Assembly: GCF_021502675.1 (NCBI RefSeq)
Contig: NZ_JAKFHA010000004.1
Location: 180,565-244,564 of the forward strand
Direction: 5' to 3'
DNA length: 64,000 bases
Source: Yinghuangia soli
GTDB lineage: Bacteria > Actinomycetota > Actinomycetes > Streptomycetales > Streptomycetaceae
This document shows positions 40,896-49,879 of this stretch, piece after piece. Numbering within the stretch: the stretch's first letter is position 1; each line of letters opens with the position of its first letter. The notes beneath the pieces are model-generated. The model had not been told where the DNA came from. It searched no databases and worked only from the letters and a program-made list of their open reading frames with translations. Both the position numbers and the translations under genes were made by a program.

Positions 40896-43391
40896 ATGAA
40901 GGCCGTCGTCATGGCCGGTGGTGAGGGAACCCGCCTGCGCCCGATGACCTCCAGCATGCCCAAGCCGCTCCTGCCGGTGGTCAACCGGCCGATCATGGAG
41001 CACGTGCTGCGGCTGCTGAAGAGGCACGGGTTCTCCGAGACCGTCGTCACCGTCCAGTTCCTCGCCTCCCTCGTCCGGAACTACTTCGGCGACGGCGAAG
41101 AACTGGGCATGAGCCTGACGTACGCCAACGAGGAGACCCCGCTCGGCACCGCGGGGAGCGTCAAGAACGCCGAGGAGGCCCTCAAGGACGACAGCTTCCT
41201 GGTCATCTCCGGCGACGCGCTCACCGACTTCGACCTCACCAAGCTGGTCGAGTACCACCGCGCCAAGGGCGCCCTGGTCACGGTGTGCCTGACCCGGGTC
41301 CCCGACCCCGTCGAGTTCGGCATCACGATCATCGACGACGAAGGCCGCGTCGACCGGTTCCTGGAGAAGCCCACCTGGGGCCAGGTCTTCTCGGACACCG
41401 TCAACACCGGCATCTACGTCATGGAGCCCGAGGTCTTCGACTACGTCGCCCCCGGCGTCTCGGTCGACTGGTCCGGCGACGTCTTCCCGCGGCTGCTCCA
41501 GGAGGGAAAGCCGGTATACGGCTACGTCGCCGAGGGCTATTGGGAGGACGTCGGCACCCACGAGAGCTACGTCAAGGCCCAGGCCGACGTGCTCGACGGC
41601 AAGGTCGACGTCGACATCGACGGCTTCGAGCTCTCCCCGGGCGTCTGGGTCGCGGAAGGCGCCGAGGTGGACCGCGAGGCCGTCCTCAAGGGCCCGCTCT
41701 ACATCGGCGACTACGCCAAGGTCGAGGGCGGCGTGGAGATCCGCGAGCACACCGTGCTCGGCAGCAACGTCGTCGTCAAGCGCGGCGCGTTCCTGCACAA
41801 GGCGGTCGTCCACGACAACGTCTACGTCGGCCCGCAGACCAACCTGCGCGGCTGCGTGATCGGCAAGAACACCGACGTCATGCGCGCCGCGCGCATCGAC
41901 GAAGGCGCGGTCATCGGCGACGAATGCCTCGTCGAGGAAGAGTCCCTGGTCGCCGCCGGGGTCCGGGTCTACCCGTTCAAGACCATCGAGGCCGGCGCGG
42001 TCGTCAACACCTCGGTCATCTGGGAGTCCCGCGGCCAGAAGAACCTCTTCGGCCCGCGCGGCGTCTCCGGCATCCTCAACGTCGAGATCACCCCCGAACT
42101 CGCGGTCCGGCTGGCCGGCGCCTACGCCACCACGCTCAAGAAGGGCGCCACGGTCACCACCGCGCGCGACCACTCGCGCGGCGCCCGCGCCCTCAAGCGC
42201 GCCGTGATCTCCGCCCTCCAGGCCAGCGCCATCAACGTGCGCGACCTGGAGAACGTCCCGATGCCGGTGGCCCGCCAGGAGACCGCCCGCGGCTCGGCCG
42301 GCGGCATCATGATCCGGACCACGCCCGGCGTGCCCGACTCGGTCGACATCATGTTCTTCGACGAACGCGGCGCCGACCTCTCGCAAGCCGCGCAGCGCAA
42401 GCTCGACCGCGTCTTCGGCCGCCAGGAGTACCGCCGCGCGTTCCCCGGCGAGATCGGCGAACTCACCTTCCCGTCCCGGCCGTTCGACAGCTACGCCGGA
42501 TCGCTGCTCAAGACCGTCGACATCACCGGCGTACCCGACTCCGGCCTCAAGGTCGTCGTCGACGCCGCGCACGGCAACGCCGCACTGCTGCTGCCCAGCG
42601 TCCTGGGCCGGCTCGGCATCGACGCGCTGTCCGTCAACACCGGCCTGGACGACGCCCGCCCGACCGAGACCGCGGAGGACCGCGCGGCCGGGCTGATCCG
42701 GCTCGGCGAGATGGTCTCGTCCGCGCGCGCCGCGTTCGGCGTGCGGTTCGACCCGGTCGGCGAGCGCATGTCGCTGGTCGACGAACGCGGCCGCATCATC
42801 GACGACCACCGCGCCCTGCTGGTCTTCCTCGACCTGGTCGCCGCCGAGCGCCGCGGCGGGCGCATCGCCCTCCCGGTCACCACCACCCGCATCGCCGAGC
42901 AGGTCGCCGCGTACCACGGCGTCCAGGTCCGCTGGACGACCACCTCGCCCGACGACCTGGCCCGGGTCGCCGCGCAGGACGGCACGGTCTTCGGCGGCGA
43001 CGGCCGCGGCGGCTTCGTGGTCCCCGAGTTCAGCACCGTCTTCGACGGCACCGCCGCGTTCGTGCGCCTCATCGGCCTGGTCGCCCGCACCCAGCTGACG
43101 CTCAGCCAGATCGACGCCCGCATCCCGCGCGCCCACGTGCTGCGCCGCGACGTGCCCACCCCGTGGGCCGCCAAGGGCATGGTCATGCGCTCGGTCGTGG
43201 AGGCCGCGGGGGAGCGCGGCATCGACACCACCGACGGCGTCCGCGTGGTCGAGTCGGACGGCCGCTGGGCACTCGTCCTGCCGGACGTCGCCGAGGCCGT
43301 CACGCACGTCTGGGCGGAAGGCCCGGACGACGACGCCGCGGTCGAACTCCTCGACGAGTGGAGCGCGGTGGTCGAGCGCGCCGGCGACTAG
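40896..43391 (+). CDS. Mannose-1-phosphate guanylyltransferase-like / degenerate phosphomannomutase fusion
   Basis: An 831-residue protein. The N-terminal nucleotidyltransferase (about 1-235) has the signature [20 protein letters not shown]. Left-handed beta-helix hexapeptides follow (about 250-360). A C-terminal phosphohexomutase-like region (380-831) has lost its three catalytic loops: the Ser-His-Asn-Pro loop reads RTTPGVP (about 472), the metal loop reads DPVGER (about 618) and the sugar loop reads GGDGRGG (about 702). The guanylyl- or thymidylyl-transferase domain is likely active; the mutase-like part is probably structural or regulatory. GAGGAGG precedes ATG 40896. Confidence 0.88.
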   Translation: MKAVVMAGGEGTRLRPMTSSMPKPLLPVVNRPIMEHVLRLLKRHGFSETVVTVQFLASLVRNYFGDGEELGMSLTYANEETPLGTAGSVKNAEEALKDDSFLVISGDALTDFDLTKLVEYHRAKGALVTVCLTRVPDPVEFGITIIDDEGRVDRFLEKPTWGQVFSDTVNTGIYVMEPEVFDYVAPGVSVDWSGDVFPRLLQEGKPVYGYVAEGYWEDVGTHESYVKAQADVLDGKVDVDIDGFELSPGVWVAEGAEVDREAVLKGPLYIGDYAKVEGGVEIREHTVLGSNVVVKRGAFLHKAVVHDNVYVGPQTNLRGCVIGKNTDVMRAARIDEGAVIGDECLVEEESLVAAGVRVYPFKTIEAGAVVNTSVIWESRGQKNLFGPRGVSGILNVEITPELAVRLAGAYATTLKKGATVTTARDHSRGARALKRAVISALQASAINVRDLENVPMPVARQETARGSAGGIMIRTTPGVPDSVDIMFFDERGADLSQAAQRKLDRVFGRQEYRRAFPGEIGELTFPSRPFDSYAGSLLKTVDITGVPDSGLKVVVDAAHGNAALLLPSVLGRLGIDALSVNTGLDDARPTETAEDRAAGLIRLGEMVSSARAAFGVRFDPVGERMSLVDERGRIIDDHRALLVFLDLVAAERRGGRIALPVTTTRIAEQVAAYHGVQVRWTTTSPDDLARVAAQDGTVFGGDGRGGFVVPEFSTVFDGTAAFVRLIGLVARTQLTLSQIDARIPRAHVLRRDVPTPWAAKGMVMRSVVEAAGERGIDTTDGVRVVESDGRWALVLPDVAEAVTHVWAEGPDDDAAVELLDEWSAVVERAGD

Positions 43392-43494
43392 CGTGTAGGC
43401 CAAGGCCGGCTGCGGCTCGGGGGCGGCGCCCCGGGCCGCGGCGCAGGCCGGACCCTGCGCGGAGTGCGCGGGCCGACATGGAACGATGGGGCCC

Positions 43495-44622
43495 ATGACG
43501 CCGAAGTCGACGCCCGGGGAGGCGCAGTACAAGCGCCCTGACGCGTCGATGTCGCTGCTGATCAACATCATGGACCACAGCCTCGACGAGGGGTACGCCG
43601 AGGCCACCGCGCGCCGGGCGGTGCGCGGCGAGGAAGGCGTGATCAGCCGGGCGCCCGGCGCCCGGCTGCTCGTCGCGGTCGGCGTGGGCCTGATCGCGGT
43701 CGTGGTGACCATGGCCGCGATGCAGGTCCGCGCCGCCGCGCCGCAGGCCGAGAAGGAACGCCGCGACCTCATCAACCGCATCCACACCCGCGAGACCGAC
43801 GCCGACGTCCTGCAGAAGGAAGTCGAGGCGCTGCGCGACCGGCTCGACGCACTGCAGGACAAGAACCTCTCCCCGGACGAACTGAAGCGCGTCCAGCAAC
43901 TCGCCATGAGCACCGGCGCCGAGGCCGTCGAAGGACCCGGCGTCAAGGTCGTGGTCGACGACGCCGAGCAGGCCGACGCCAAGGACGGCGCCAACAAGGA
44001 CCCGCGCCAGCAAGCCGAATCGCTCGCCAACGGCCGCGTCCTGGACCGCGACCTGCAGCGCGTCGTCAACGGCCTGTGGGCGGCCGGCGCCGAGGCCATC
44101 GGCATCAACGGGCAGCGCCTCACCGCGCTGTCCGCGATCCGCGCCGCGGGCGCCTCGATCCTGGTCGACAACCGGCCCCTCTCGCCGCCGTACACCGTGC
44201 TGGCCATCGGCGACGCCAAGAAGATGCAGGTCGACTTCCAGGACGGCCCCGACGGCCGCTACCTGCACGCCCTCGGCGAGCGCTACGGGATCCGGGCCAC
44301 CATCGGCACCCAGAAGAAGATCAAGCTGCCCGCCGCGATCGGGATAACGCTGCGCGTCGCCCAGCCCGAGGGCAGCACCCCGCAGGGCGGCAGCACGCCC
44401 TCGCCCGGTCCCGGGCCTTCGCCGGGCGCCGGCCCCGGTACGGTGTCCCCCTCGGCGGGCGGCACCCCGTCCCCGGGCGCCACCCGGACGGCCTCGGCAC
44501 CCACGCGTACCCCGAGTCCGGCCAAGACCGGAAAGACCACTCCGGGAGCCGGCACCGGTTCCCCCTCGAACAAGGCGGCCGCGCGGGACCCCGCACCGGC
44601 GCATGAGGAAGGACAAGCGTGA
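43495..44622 (+). CDS. DUF881 membrane-anchored protein (first copy)
   Basis: A 375-residue single-pass protein. A cytoplasmic N-terminus of about 55 residues leads to one membrane span (LLVAVGVGLIAVVVTMAAM), an extracytoplasmic coiled coil (residues about 80-125), the DUF881 domain with GPGVKVVVDDA, NGLWAAGAEAIGING, and a Pro/Thr/Ser-rich tail. DUF881 proteins lie near divisome and gcvH genes in actinobacteria (Rv1823/Rv1825). The start may be ATG 43486 or 43495; neither has a clear ribosome-binding site. The stop overlaps the next GTG (GTGA). Confidence 0.84.
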   Translation: MTPKSTPGEAQYKRPDASMSLLINIMDHSLDEGYAEATARRAVRGEEGVISRAPGARLLVAVGVGLIAVVVTMAAMQVRAAAPQAEKERRDLINRIHTRETDADVLQKEVEALRDRLDALQDKNLSPDELKRVQQLAMSTGAEAVEGPGVKVVVDDAEQADAKDGANKDPRQQAESLANGRVLDRDLQRVVNGLWAAGAEAIGINGQRLTALSAIRAAGASILVDNRPLSPPYTVLAIGDAKKMQVDFQDGPDGRYLHALGERYGIRATIGTQKKIKLPAAIGITLRVAQPEGSTPQGGSTPSPGPGPSPGAGPGTVSPSAGGTPSPGATRTASAPTRTPSPAKTGKTTPGAGTGSPSNKAAARDPAPAHEEGQA

Positions 44623-44951
44623 TCGCGGTACTCGGCCTGGTGTTGGGCGTCGTGGTCGGGTTCTTCGCCCGCCCGGTGATCCCGCACGAGCTGGAGCCGT
44701 ACCTCCCCATCGCGGTCGTCGCCGCGCTGGACGCGGTCTTCGGCGGCCTCCGCGCACTGCTCGACGGGATCTTCGACGACAAGGTGTTCGTCGTGTCCTT
44801 CCTGTCCAACGTCGTGGTCGCGGCGCTCATCGTCTTCCTCGGCGACAAGCTCGGCGTCGGCGCGCAGCTGTCCACCGGCGTCGTCGTCGTCCTCGGCATC
44901 CGCATCTTCTCCAACGCCGCGGCCATCCGCCGCCACGTCTTCCGGGCCTAG
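44619..44951 (+). CDS. Small basic protein family membrane protein (Sbp-like)
   Basis: A 110-residue membrane protein with three hydrophobic segments. It starts MIAVLGLVLGVVVGFF, then IPHELEPYLPIAVVAALDAVFGGLRALLDG. This is the small basic protein family (DUF1290; Rv1824, Bacillus Sbp), always found between DUF881 genes. AGGAAGGA lies 5 nt before GTG 44619, which overlaps the previous stop. Function is unknown; the location suggests the divisome or cell envelope. Confidence 0.9.
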   Translation: MIAVLGLVLGVVVGFFARPVIPHELEPYLPIAVVAALDAVFGGLRALLDGIFDDKVFVVSFLSNVVVAALIVFLGDKLGVGAQLSTGVVVVLGIRIFSNAAAIRRHVFRA

Positions 44952-44967
44952 GGGACAGGGGACACGG

Positions 44968-46476
44968 ATGGCAGACGAGACACCGCCGCAGCCGCCGCAC
45001 GAGGGCGACGAGCAGGCCGCCGCGCCAGGGCCGCAGCACCGGCGCCCGGGACGTCCCGTGCCGCCCGCCTTCCGGGCGTTCCGCGACATGGAGGCGGCCG
45101 ACCGCGAGGAGGCCGCCGAGGCGCCGGAGGCACCCGGGACGCCCGAGGCTCCCCAGCCCCCGCAGGCCTCCCGCGGCTCCCACGCCTCCCCGGCCCCGGA
45201 GGGCCCCGAGCCGGACCCGTCCCGCAAGCCGACCCTCGAGCAGCGCCGCCCGGACGATCTGTACGGCGCGGCCCGCGGCCGCCGCGCGGAACCGCACGGC
45301 CGGCTCGACGACGAGACCGGCGAACTGCCGCCGGTACGCGGCCCCGAGCCGGCCCCGCCGGCCGCCGGGGGCGGCTGGTTCGGCGGTCCGGGCGCGGCCC
45401 GGCGCCTCGGCCCCGACACACCGCGGGCCGGCGACACCGCGCGCCTGACGCCCCGTCCGCCGACCGTGCGCGGCCCGCGCGACACGCCCGGGAATCCGCA
45501 ACGCGGCACGGATCACACTCCGGTCCACGGCACGCATCGCGCGGAGTCCGGCGCAGCGGCGCCGGCAGCGGTCCCGGGAGCCGCCGAGGCGGTACGCGGT
45601 GCGCACGGCGGCACCCGCAGGCACGCGGGGGCCGGGAGCAAGGGCGGCGACGGAGACGGCCCCGCCGGGCCCGCCGCACCGCACGGCCCCGCCGGGTCCG
45701 GCGGCGGCGAACCGCCCGAGGACCCCAACACGCCCGAGCCCAGCGGCCGCCGCAGACTCCTGGAAGCGGTCTGGCCGCCGCGCGTCAGCCGGGCCCAACT
45801 GATCGTGGGGCTGCTGCTGTTCACCCTCGGCGCCGGACTGGCGATCCAGGTGCGGAGCAACACCGAGTCCGACCCGCTGCGCGGCGCCCGCGAATCGGAC
45901 CTCGTCCGCGTGCTGGACGAACTCGAGCAGCGCACCCAGCGCCTCGACTCCGAGAAGCGCAAGCTGGAGATCAACCGCGACCAGCTGGAGAGCAGCAACA
46001 ACCGGGCCGAGGAGGCCCGCCAGCAGACCGACCAGCGCGCGCAGGTCCTCGGCATCCTGGCGGGCACCGTGAAGGCCACCGGGCCGGGCATCACGCTCAC
46101 CATCAACGACCCGATGGGGAACGTCCGCCCGGACATGCTGCTGGACGCCCTGCAGGAGCTGCGCGCGGCCGGCGCCGAGGCGATCCAGATCAACAACGTG
46201 CGGGTCGTCGCCGAGACGTTCTTCACCGAACCCGCGCAGGGCCAGATCGAGATCGACGGCCAACGGGTCACCGCGCCTTATGTCTTCAAGGTCATCGGCA
46301 ATCCGCAGGACCTGCAGCCCGCCCTGAACATCCCCGGCGGCGTGGTGCGCACGCTGGAGAAGAAGCAGGCCCAGGCGCTCGTGGTGCCCTCCCAGCAGGT
46401 CGTCGTCGATGCCTTGCGGGTGCCGACGGCGCCTGACTACGCTCGCTCGGCACCAGGCTCGGGCAACGGCGGCTGA
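44968..46476 (+). CDS. DUF881 membrane-anchored protein (second copy)
   Basis: A 502-residue homologue of the first DUF881 protein. About 265 residues of Pro/Ala/Glu/Gly-rich disordered cytoplasmic sequence precede a single span (LIVGLLLFTLGAGLAIQV), a coiled coil (about 310-355) and the DUF881 domain with TGPGITLTINDP and IQINNVRVVAETFF. It follows the small basic protein gene by 16 nt, with AGGGGAC upstream of ATG 44968. The long acidic/Pro-rich N-terminus is longer than the family core needs. Confidence 0.85.
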   Translation: MADETPPQPPHEGDEQAAAPGPQHRRPGRPVPPAFRAFRDMEAADREEAAEAPEAPGTPEAPQPPQASRGSHASPAPEGPEPDPSRKPTLEQRRPDDLYGAARGRRAEPHGRLDDETGELPPVRGPEPAPPAAGGGWFGGPGAARRLGPDTPRAGDTARLTPRPPTVRGPRDTPGNPQRGTDHTPVHGTHRAESGAAAPAAVPGAAEAVRGAHGGTRRHAGAGSKGGDGDGPAGPAAPHGPAGSGGGEPPEDPNTPEPSGRRRLLEAVWPPRVSRAQLIVGLLLFTLGAGLAIQVRSNTESDPLRGARESDLVRVLDELEQRTQRLDSEKRKLEINRDQLESSNNRAEEARQQTDQRAQVLGILAGTVKATGPGITLTINDPMGNVRPDMLLDALQELRAAGAEAIQINNVRVVAETFFTEPAQGQIEIDGQRVTAPYVFKVIGNPQDLQPALNIPGGVVRTLEKKQAQALVVPSQQVVVDALRVPTAPDYARSAPGSGNGG

Positions 46477-46650
46477 CCCCCGGGTGATCGAGACCTGACA
46501 GAATCAGCGGCAGCGTCGGCGTGTGGGGCGCCGGCGGCCCGGACCGGCCGTCCGGTGCAGCGTCCCCACACGGCCGCGACACGGGCATCACACGGGCAGC
46601 ACACGGCGACACGAGGCGCCACGAGGCAAGGAAGGCAGGGCGGATCCGGC

Positions 46651-47037
46651 ATGTACCCCGCAGACCTCACGTACACCGCGGAGCACGAGTGGGTGCGCTC
46701 CCTCGGCGACGAGGACGGGACCGTGCGGATCGGCATCACCGAGTACGCCCAGGACGCCCTCGGCGACATCGTGTACGTGACCCTGCCGCAGACCGGCACC
46801 GCGGTCGCGGCCGGCGAGCCGTGCGGCGAACTGGAGTCCACCAAGAGCGTCAGCGACGTCTACGCTCCGGTCAGCGGTGTGGTCGTGGCCGTCAACGACG
46901 CGCTGGAGACCGCGCCCGAACTGGTCAACTCCGACCCGTACGGGGACGGTTGGATGTTCGAGGTGCGCCCGGACGACCCGGACGCGGCCGGCGCCCTGTG
47001 GGACGTCGCCGCGTACGTGAAGAGCCTGGACTCCTGA
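46651..47037 (+). CDS. gcvH: Glycine cleavage system H protein
   Basis: The 128-residue lipoyl carrier of the glycine cleavage complex; it shuttles the aminomethyl group between the P and T proteins. The lipoylation site is Lys65 in ESTKSVSDV. The N-terminal EHEWVR and the C-terminal half are complete. The next genes (FHA, MerR, bifunctional nuclease, MerR) repeat the mycobacterial Rv1826-Rv1830 order. P and T genes are not in the window, though a glycine riboswitch begins at its right end. Confidence 0.95.
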   Translation: MYPADLTYTAEHEWVRSLGDEDGTVRIGITEYAQDALGDIVYVTLPQTGTAVAAGEPCGELESTKSVSDVYAPVSGVVVAVNDALETAPELVNSDPYGDGWMFEVRPDDPDAAGALWDVAAYVKSLDS

Positions 47038-47042
47038 GCGCC

Positions 47043-47249
47043 ATGCCCGGGAACCGCCCGCGGAACCACCGCGGCACATGTAGCACTTGTGTCACCGGTC
47101 GCACGAGCAGTTGTACGACCACCGGATTTACCTGTTGCATCAGCACTGGCAGCAGCCGCAGTACCACTGGCAGCACCACAGGCATCACCACGACGACTCA
47201 TACCTGCCCGACGGGCGGGCCAGGCTTTCTCGGGGAGGTTCTCGCGTGA
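47043..47249 (+). CDS. Tiny Ser/Thr/Gly/Cys-rich frame between gcvH and the FHA gene (doubtful)
   Basis: ATG 47043 begins 5 nt after the gcvH stop and the frame ends in a GTGA overlap with the FHA start. The 68-residue product would be low-complexity (SCTTTGFTCC, STTGSTTGITTTTHTC). The DNA here has lower GC than neighbours and repeats of ACCACTGGCAGC. The coupling geometry favours translation, but there is no good ribosome-binding site and no homology I can see. Confidence 0.3.
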   Translation: MPGNRPRNHRGTCSTCVTGRTSSCTTTGFTCCISTGSSRSTTGSTTGITTTTHTCPTGGPGFLGEVLA

Positions 47250-48004
47250 AGTTGTTCGCGAGGCTGTTCGGTCGTTCGCGTCGCACCGAGCAGGAGGCAC
47301 CGCAGGCGCCTGCCGGCGGGCCGTACCCCGGGCCAGCCCAGGGCGCGCCCGGCGCGGTGCCGCCGGGCCCCGCCTACGGCGCCCCGGACCCGCGTTCCGC
47401 TCCGGACCTGTCCGAGAGCACGCAGAGCTTCCCGGCGTTCGGTGCGGCCGTCGCGGCCGCCGACCCCGGGACGGTGGTGTGCGGCAACTGCGGCAACACC
47501 AACCCGGCGGCCGGCCGCTTCTGCTCGTACTGCGGCAACCCGCTGCGCCCGGACGTCGAGCGGCCGTCCGAGCAGACCTCGACCATCTCGATCACCGGCA
47601 TCGAGGCGCTGGACGCCGAACCGGCCCCGCGCGAGGTGCTCAGCCCCGAGGCGCAGGCCGCCGTCGAGGCGCTGCCGCCCGGCACCGCCCTCCTGGTGGT
47701 CCGCCGCGGCCCGAACTCGGGCAGCCGGTTCCTGCTCGACTCGGACCGCACCACGGCCGGCCGCCACCCGGAGAGCGACATCTTCCTGGACGACGTCACG
47801 GTCTCCCGGCGGCATGCGGAATTCCGCCGCAGCGCCTCCGGATTCACGGTCGCCGACGTCGGCAGTCTGAACGGCACGTACGTCGGCCGCCAGCGGATCG
47901 ACGAGGTACCGCTCACCGCGGGCGACGAGGTGCAGATCGGCAAGTACCGCCTGGTGTTCTTCCCGAGCCGCCACGCGCAGATCGGCAGCGGGGAGCACGC
48001 GTGA
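47246..48004 (+). CDS. FHA-domain protein with zinc ribbon (GarA/OdhI-like)
   Basis: A 252-residue cytoplasmic regulator. Order: Pro/Ala-rich N-terminus, zinc ribbon with Cys79, Cys82, Cys93, Cys96, a Thr/Ser motif EQTSTIS (109-115), and a C-terminal FHA domain (about 155-245) with GRHPESDI, SRRHAEF and SLNGTYV. In GarA/OdhI a Thr before the FHA is phosphorylated by Ser/Thr kinases and controls 2-oxoglutarate metabolism; the zinc ribbon here is an addition to that core. The first gene in this window encodes such a kinase. GGGGAGG precedes GTG 47246 by 8 nt. Confidence 0.88.
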   Translation: MKLFARLFGRSRRTEQEAPQAPAGGPYPGPAQGAPGAVPPGPAYGAPDPRSAPDLSESTQSFPAFGAAVAAADPGTVVCGNCGNTNPAAGRFCSYCGNPLRPDVERPSEQTSTISITGIEALDAEPAPREVLSPEAQAAVEALPPGTALLVVRRGPNSGSRFLLDSDRTTAGRHPESDIFLDDVTVSRRHAEFRRSASGFTVADVGSLNGTYVGRQRIDEVPLTAGDEVQIGKYRLVFFPSRHAQIGSGEHA

Positions 48005-48834
48005 CGTCGGCGCCGCCGCGCCGCGGCGGCGGCCGCGCCCTCGTGGGCATCGGCGAGGTCATGGCGATGCTGCGGGCCGAGTTCCCGGACGTCAGCATCT
48101 CCAAGATCCGCTTCCTGGAGGCCGAGGGGCTGGTCGAACCGCAGCGCACGCCTTCGGGCTACCGCAAGTTCGGCCCGTCCGACATCGACCGCCTGCGGTA
48201 CGTGCTGCGCGTGCAGCGCGATCAGTACCTGCCGCTCAAGGTGATCAAGGACCACCTCGATGCGATCGACCGCGGTCTCGAACCGGACGACGACGGTCTC
48301 GGCCTGGCGCCGGCCGGGACCGCCGCCGACGGCGAGTCCGAGACCGCGCCGCCGGCCGTCCTGCTCGACCGGGCCGAGCTGCTGGCCGCGGCGGGCATAG
48401 ACGAGCCCGCGCTGGCGCGCCTGGAGGAGTTCGGCCTGATCGAGCGGCGCCGCGCGCCCGAGGCGCCGGGCGAGGAGGTGCCGGCCGATGCAGCGGCGTC
48501 CCCGCAGGCCACGGAGATCGCCGAGGCCGCGGAGGCCGCAGAGGCCGTGGAAGTCGTCGAGACGGCGTACTACGACGGTGATGCGCTGGTGGTCGCCCGG
48601 CTGGTCTCGGCGCTCGGCGAGTATGGCTTGGAACCGCGCCACCTGCGGCAGGTCAAGGCCGCCGCGGACCGCGAGGCCGCGCTGGTCGAGCAGATCGTCG
48701 CACCGCTCCTGCACCGCCGCGGTGCGGGCGCCAAATCCGGCGCGGAGGAGACCGTCCGCGATCTCCTGTCGCTCACCTCGCGGCTGCACACGGTCCTGGT
48801 CGGGGCCGCTTTGCGGCCACTCCTGGACCGCTGA
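48001..48834 (+). CDS. ftsR: MerR-family regulator FtsR-like
   Basis: A 277-residue MerR-type protein: winged-helix DNA-binding domain at about 15-85 (IGEVMAMLRAEFPDVSISKIRFLE, GYRKFGPSDIDRLRYVLRVQ), then a long helical effector region. The counterpart in Corynebacterium activates ftsZ (FtsR), and Rv1828 holds the same position. Its GTG 48001 overlaps the FHA stop, so the two are coupled. An Ala/Glu-rich insert covers about residues 160-185. Confidence 0.88.
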   Translation: MTSAPPRRGGGRALVGIGEVMAMLRAEFPDVSISKIRFLEAEGLVEPQRTPSGYRKFGPSDIDRLRYVLRVQRDQYLPLKVIKDHLDAIDRGLEPDDDGLGLAPAGTAADGESETAPPAVLLDRAELLAAAGIDEPALARLEEFGLIERRRAPEAPGEEVPADAAASPQATEIAEAAEAAEAVEVVETAYYDGDALVVARLVSALGEYGLEPRHLRQVKAAADREAALVEQIVAPLLHRRGAGAKSGAEETVRDLLSLTSRLHTVLVGAALRPLLDR

Positions 48835-48837
48835 AAA

Positions 48838-48874
48838 GCCCGCTTCGGGCGCCCCGGTTTTGCCCGGGGTTTGC
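48838..48874 (+). terminator. Two small hairpins after ftsR-like gene
   Basis: GCCCG/CGGGC (48838-48850) and CCCCGG/CCGGGG (48852-48869) follow the stop, with TTTT in the second loop and a short T-run after it. They may form a weak terminator before the bifunctional nuclease promoter. Confidence 0.4.
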
Positions 48875-48948
48875 CGGACCCGGTGAAAATGCGACGAATC
48901 CACGCGCGAATGGGCCCGGGGGGATCTGTGCTCCTCAGCTGGGCGCGC

Positions 48949-48954
48949 TAGTGT
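48949..48954 (+). promoter_or_regulatory. -10 element for leaderless bifunctional nuclease gene
   Basis: TAGTGT ends exactly 6 nt before GTG 48961, which lacks a Shine-Dalgarno site. This is the geometry of a leaderless actinobacterial transcript. Confidence 0.6.
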
Positions 48955-48960
48955 GGCGAT

Positions 48961-49434
48961 GTGAACGAGCTTGAGGTCGTGGGCGTCCGGGTGGAGATGC
49001 CTTCCAATCAGCCGATCGTGCTCCTGAAGGAAACAGGAGGCGATCGGTACCTCCCGATTTGGATCGGCCCGGTGGAGGCGACCGCGATCGCTTTCGCCCA
49101 ACAAGGCGTGGTCCCGGCGCGGCCTCTGACGCACGACCTGTTCCGCGACGTCCTCGAGGCGCTCGGCCAGGAGCTCACCCGGATCCGGATCGTCGACCTG
49201 CGCGAGGGCGTCTTCTACGCCGAGCTGGTCTTCGCCAACGGCACCGAGGTCAGCGCCCGCCCGTCCGACGCGATCGCGCTGGCCCTGCGCACCGGGACGC
49301 CGATCTTCGGCGCCGAGGCGGTGCTGGACGAGGCCGGCATCGTGATCCCGGACGAGCAGGAGGACGAGGTCGAGAAGTTCCGCGAGTTCCTCGACCAGAT
49401 CTCGCCCGAGGACTTCGGCACCACCAGCCAGTAG
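48961..49434 (+). CDS. Bifunctional nuclease-family protein
   Basis: A 157-residue member of the bifunctional nuclease (BFN, DUF151) family; plant relatives degrade RNA and DNA. Typical segments: PIVLLKETGGDRYLPIWIGPVEA, then DVLEALGQELTRIRI, FYAELVF, and RPSDAIALALRTGTPIF. It is the counterpart of Rv1829. It is soluble. Initiation is likely leaderless (see the -10 at 48949). Confidence 0.92.
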   Translation: MNELEVVGVRVEMPSNQPIVLLKETGGDRYLPIWIGPVEATAIAFAQQGVVPARPLTHDLFRDVLEALGQELTRIRIVDLREGVFYAELVFANGTEVSARPSDAIALALRTGTPIFGAEAVLDEAGIVIPDEQEDEVEKFREFLDQISPEDFGTTSQ

Positions 49435-49879
49435 GCCCCCCGCTTTTCGCCGCGCCCGCTGTCCGCCGCCCCCGCGATCTTCGGCTTTAGTCGACATTTG
49501 GGTCCCGAGACCTTGCCGGGCGCGCCGGGGAAGCACCCGACCGAGTGATCTGCGGCGAAAAAAGTCGATACAGCGATGATTCGCGACACGCCGGTGGGCT
49601 TCACCCGATCGGGGCGGTTTGATCGCACCCGGACCGGAAGCGACACGTGTGCGGTCGCCATGCGTACCCGTATAAACGCTCCGCCAAACCGCCTTTGAGA
49701 GATGCGTCACTCGGCGTGCCGAATGCGACGGTCGTTGACGCGCTGTGGGTGACTGCCTACCGTCGAAATCGACAGTTCCGGGGGTGATCCGTGCGCGTTG
49801 CACTCCGCCGCTTGCGGCCCGGAACTCACGGCATTCCTCTCGCCGCAGGCAGGTGCGGGGAGACGAAACGGAGGTCGGC
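49435..49879. promoter_or_regulatory. 445-bp gap with a consensus housekeeping promoter
   Basis: TTGACG (49735-49740), a 17-nt spacer and TACCGT (49758-49763) form an almost ideal sigma-70/HrdB promoter for the MerR gene at 49880. This gives a leader of about 110 nt. The rest of the gap holds only weak short inverted repeats and AT-richer stretches; I see no gene. Confidence 0.7.

Noticed and set aside
40797-44219. Long minus-strand frame across the guanylyltransferase and DUF881 genes
   Set aside because: Composition is repetitive Val/Asp/Gly/Arg without motifs, while the opposite strand has clear domains. Shadow frame.
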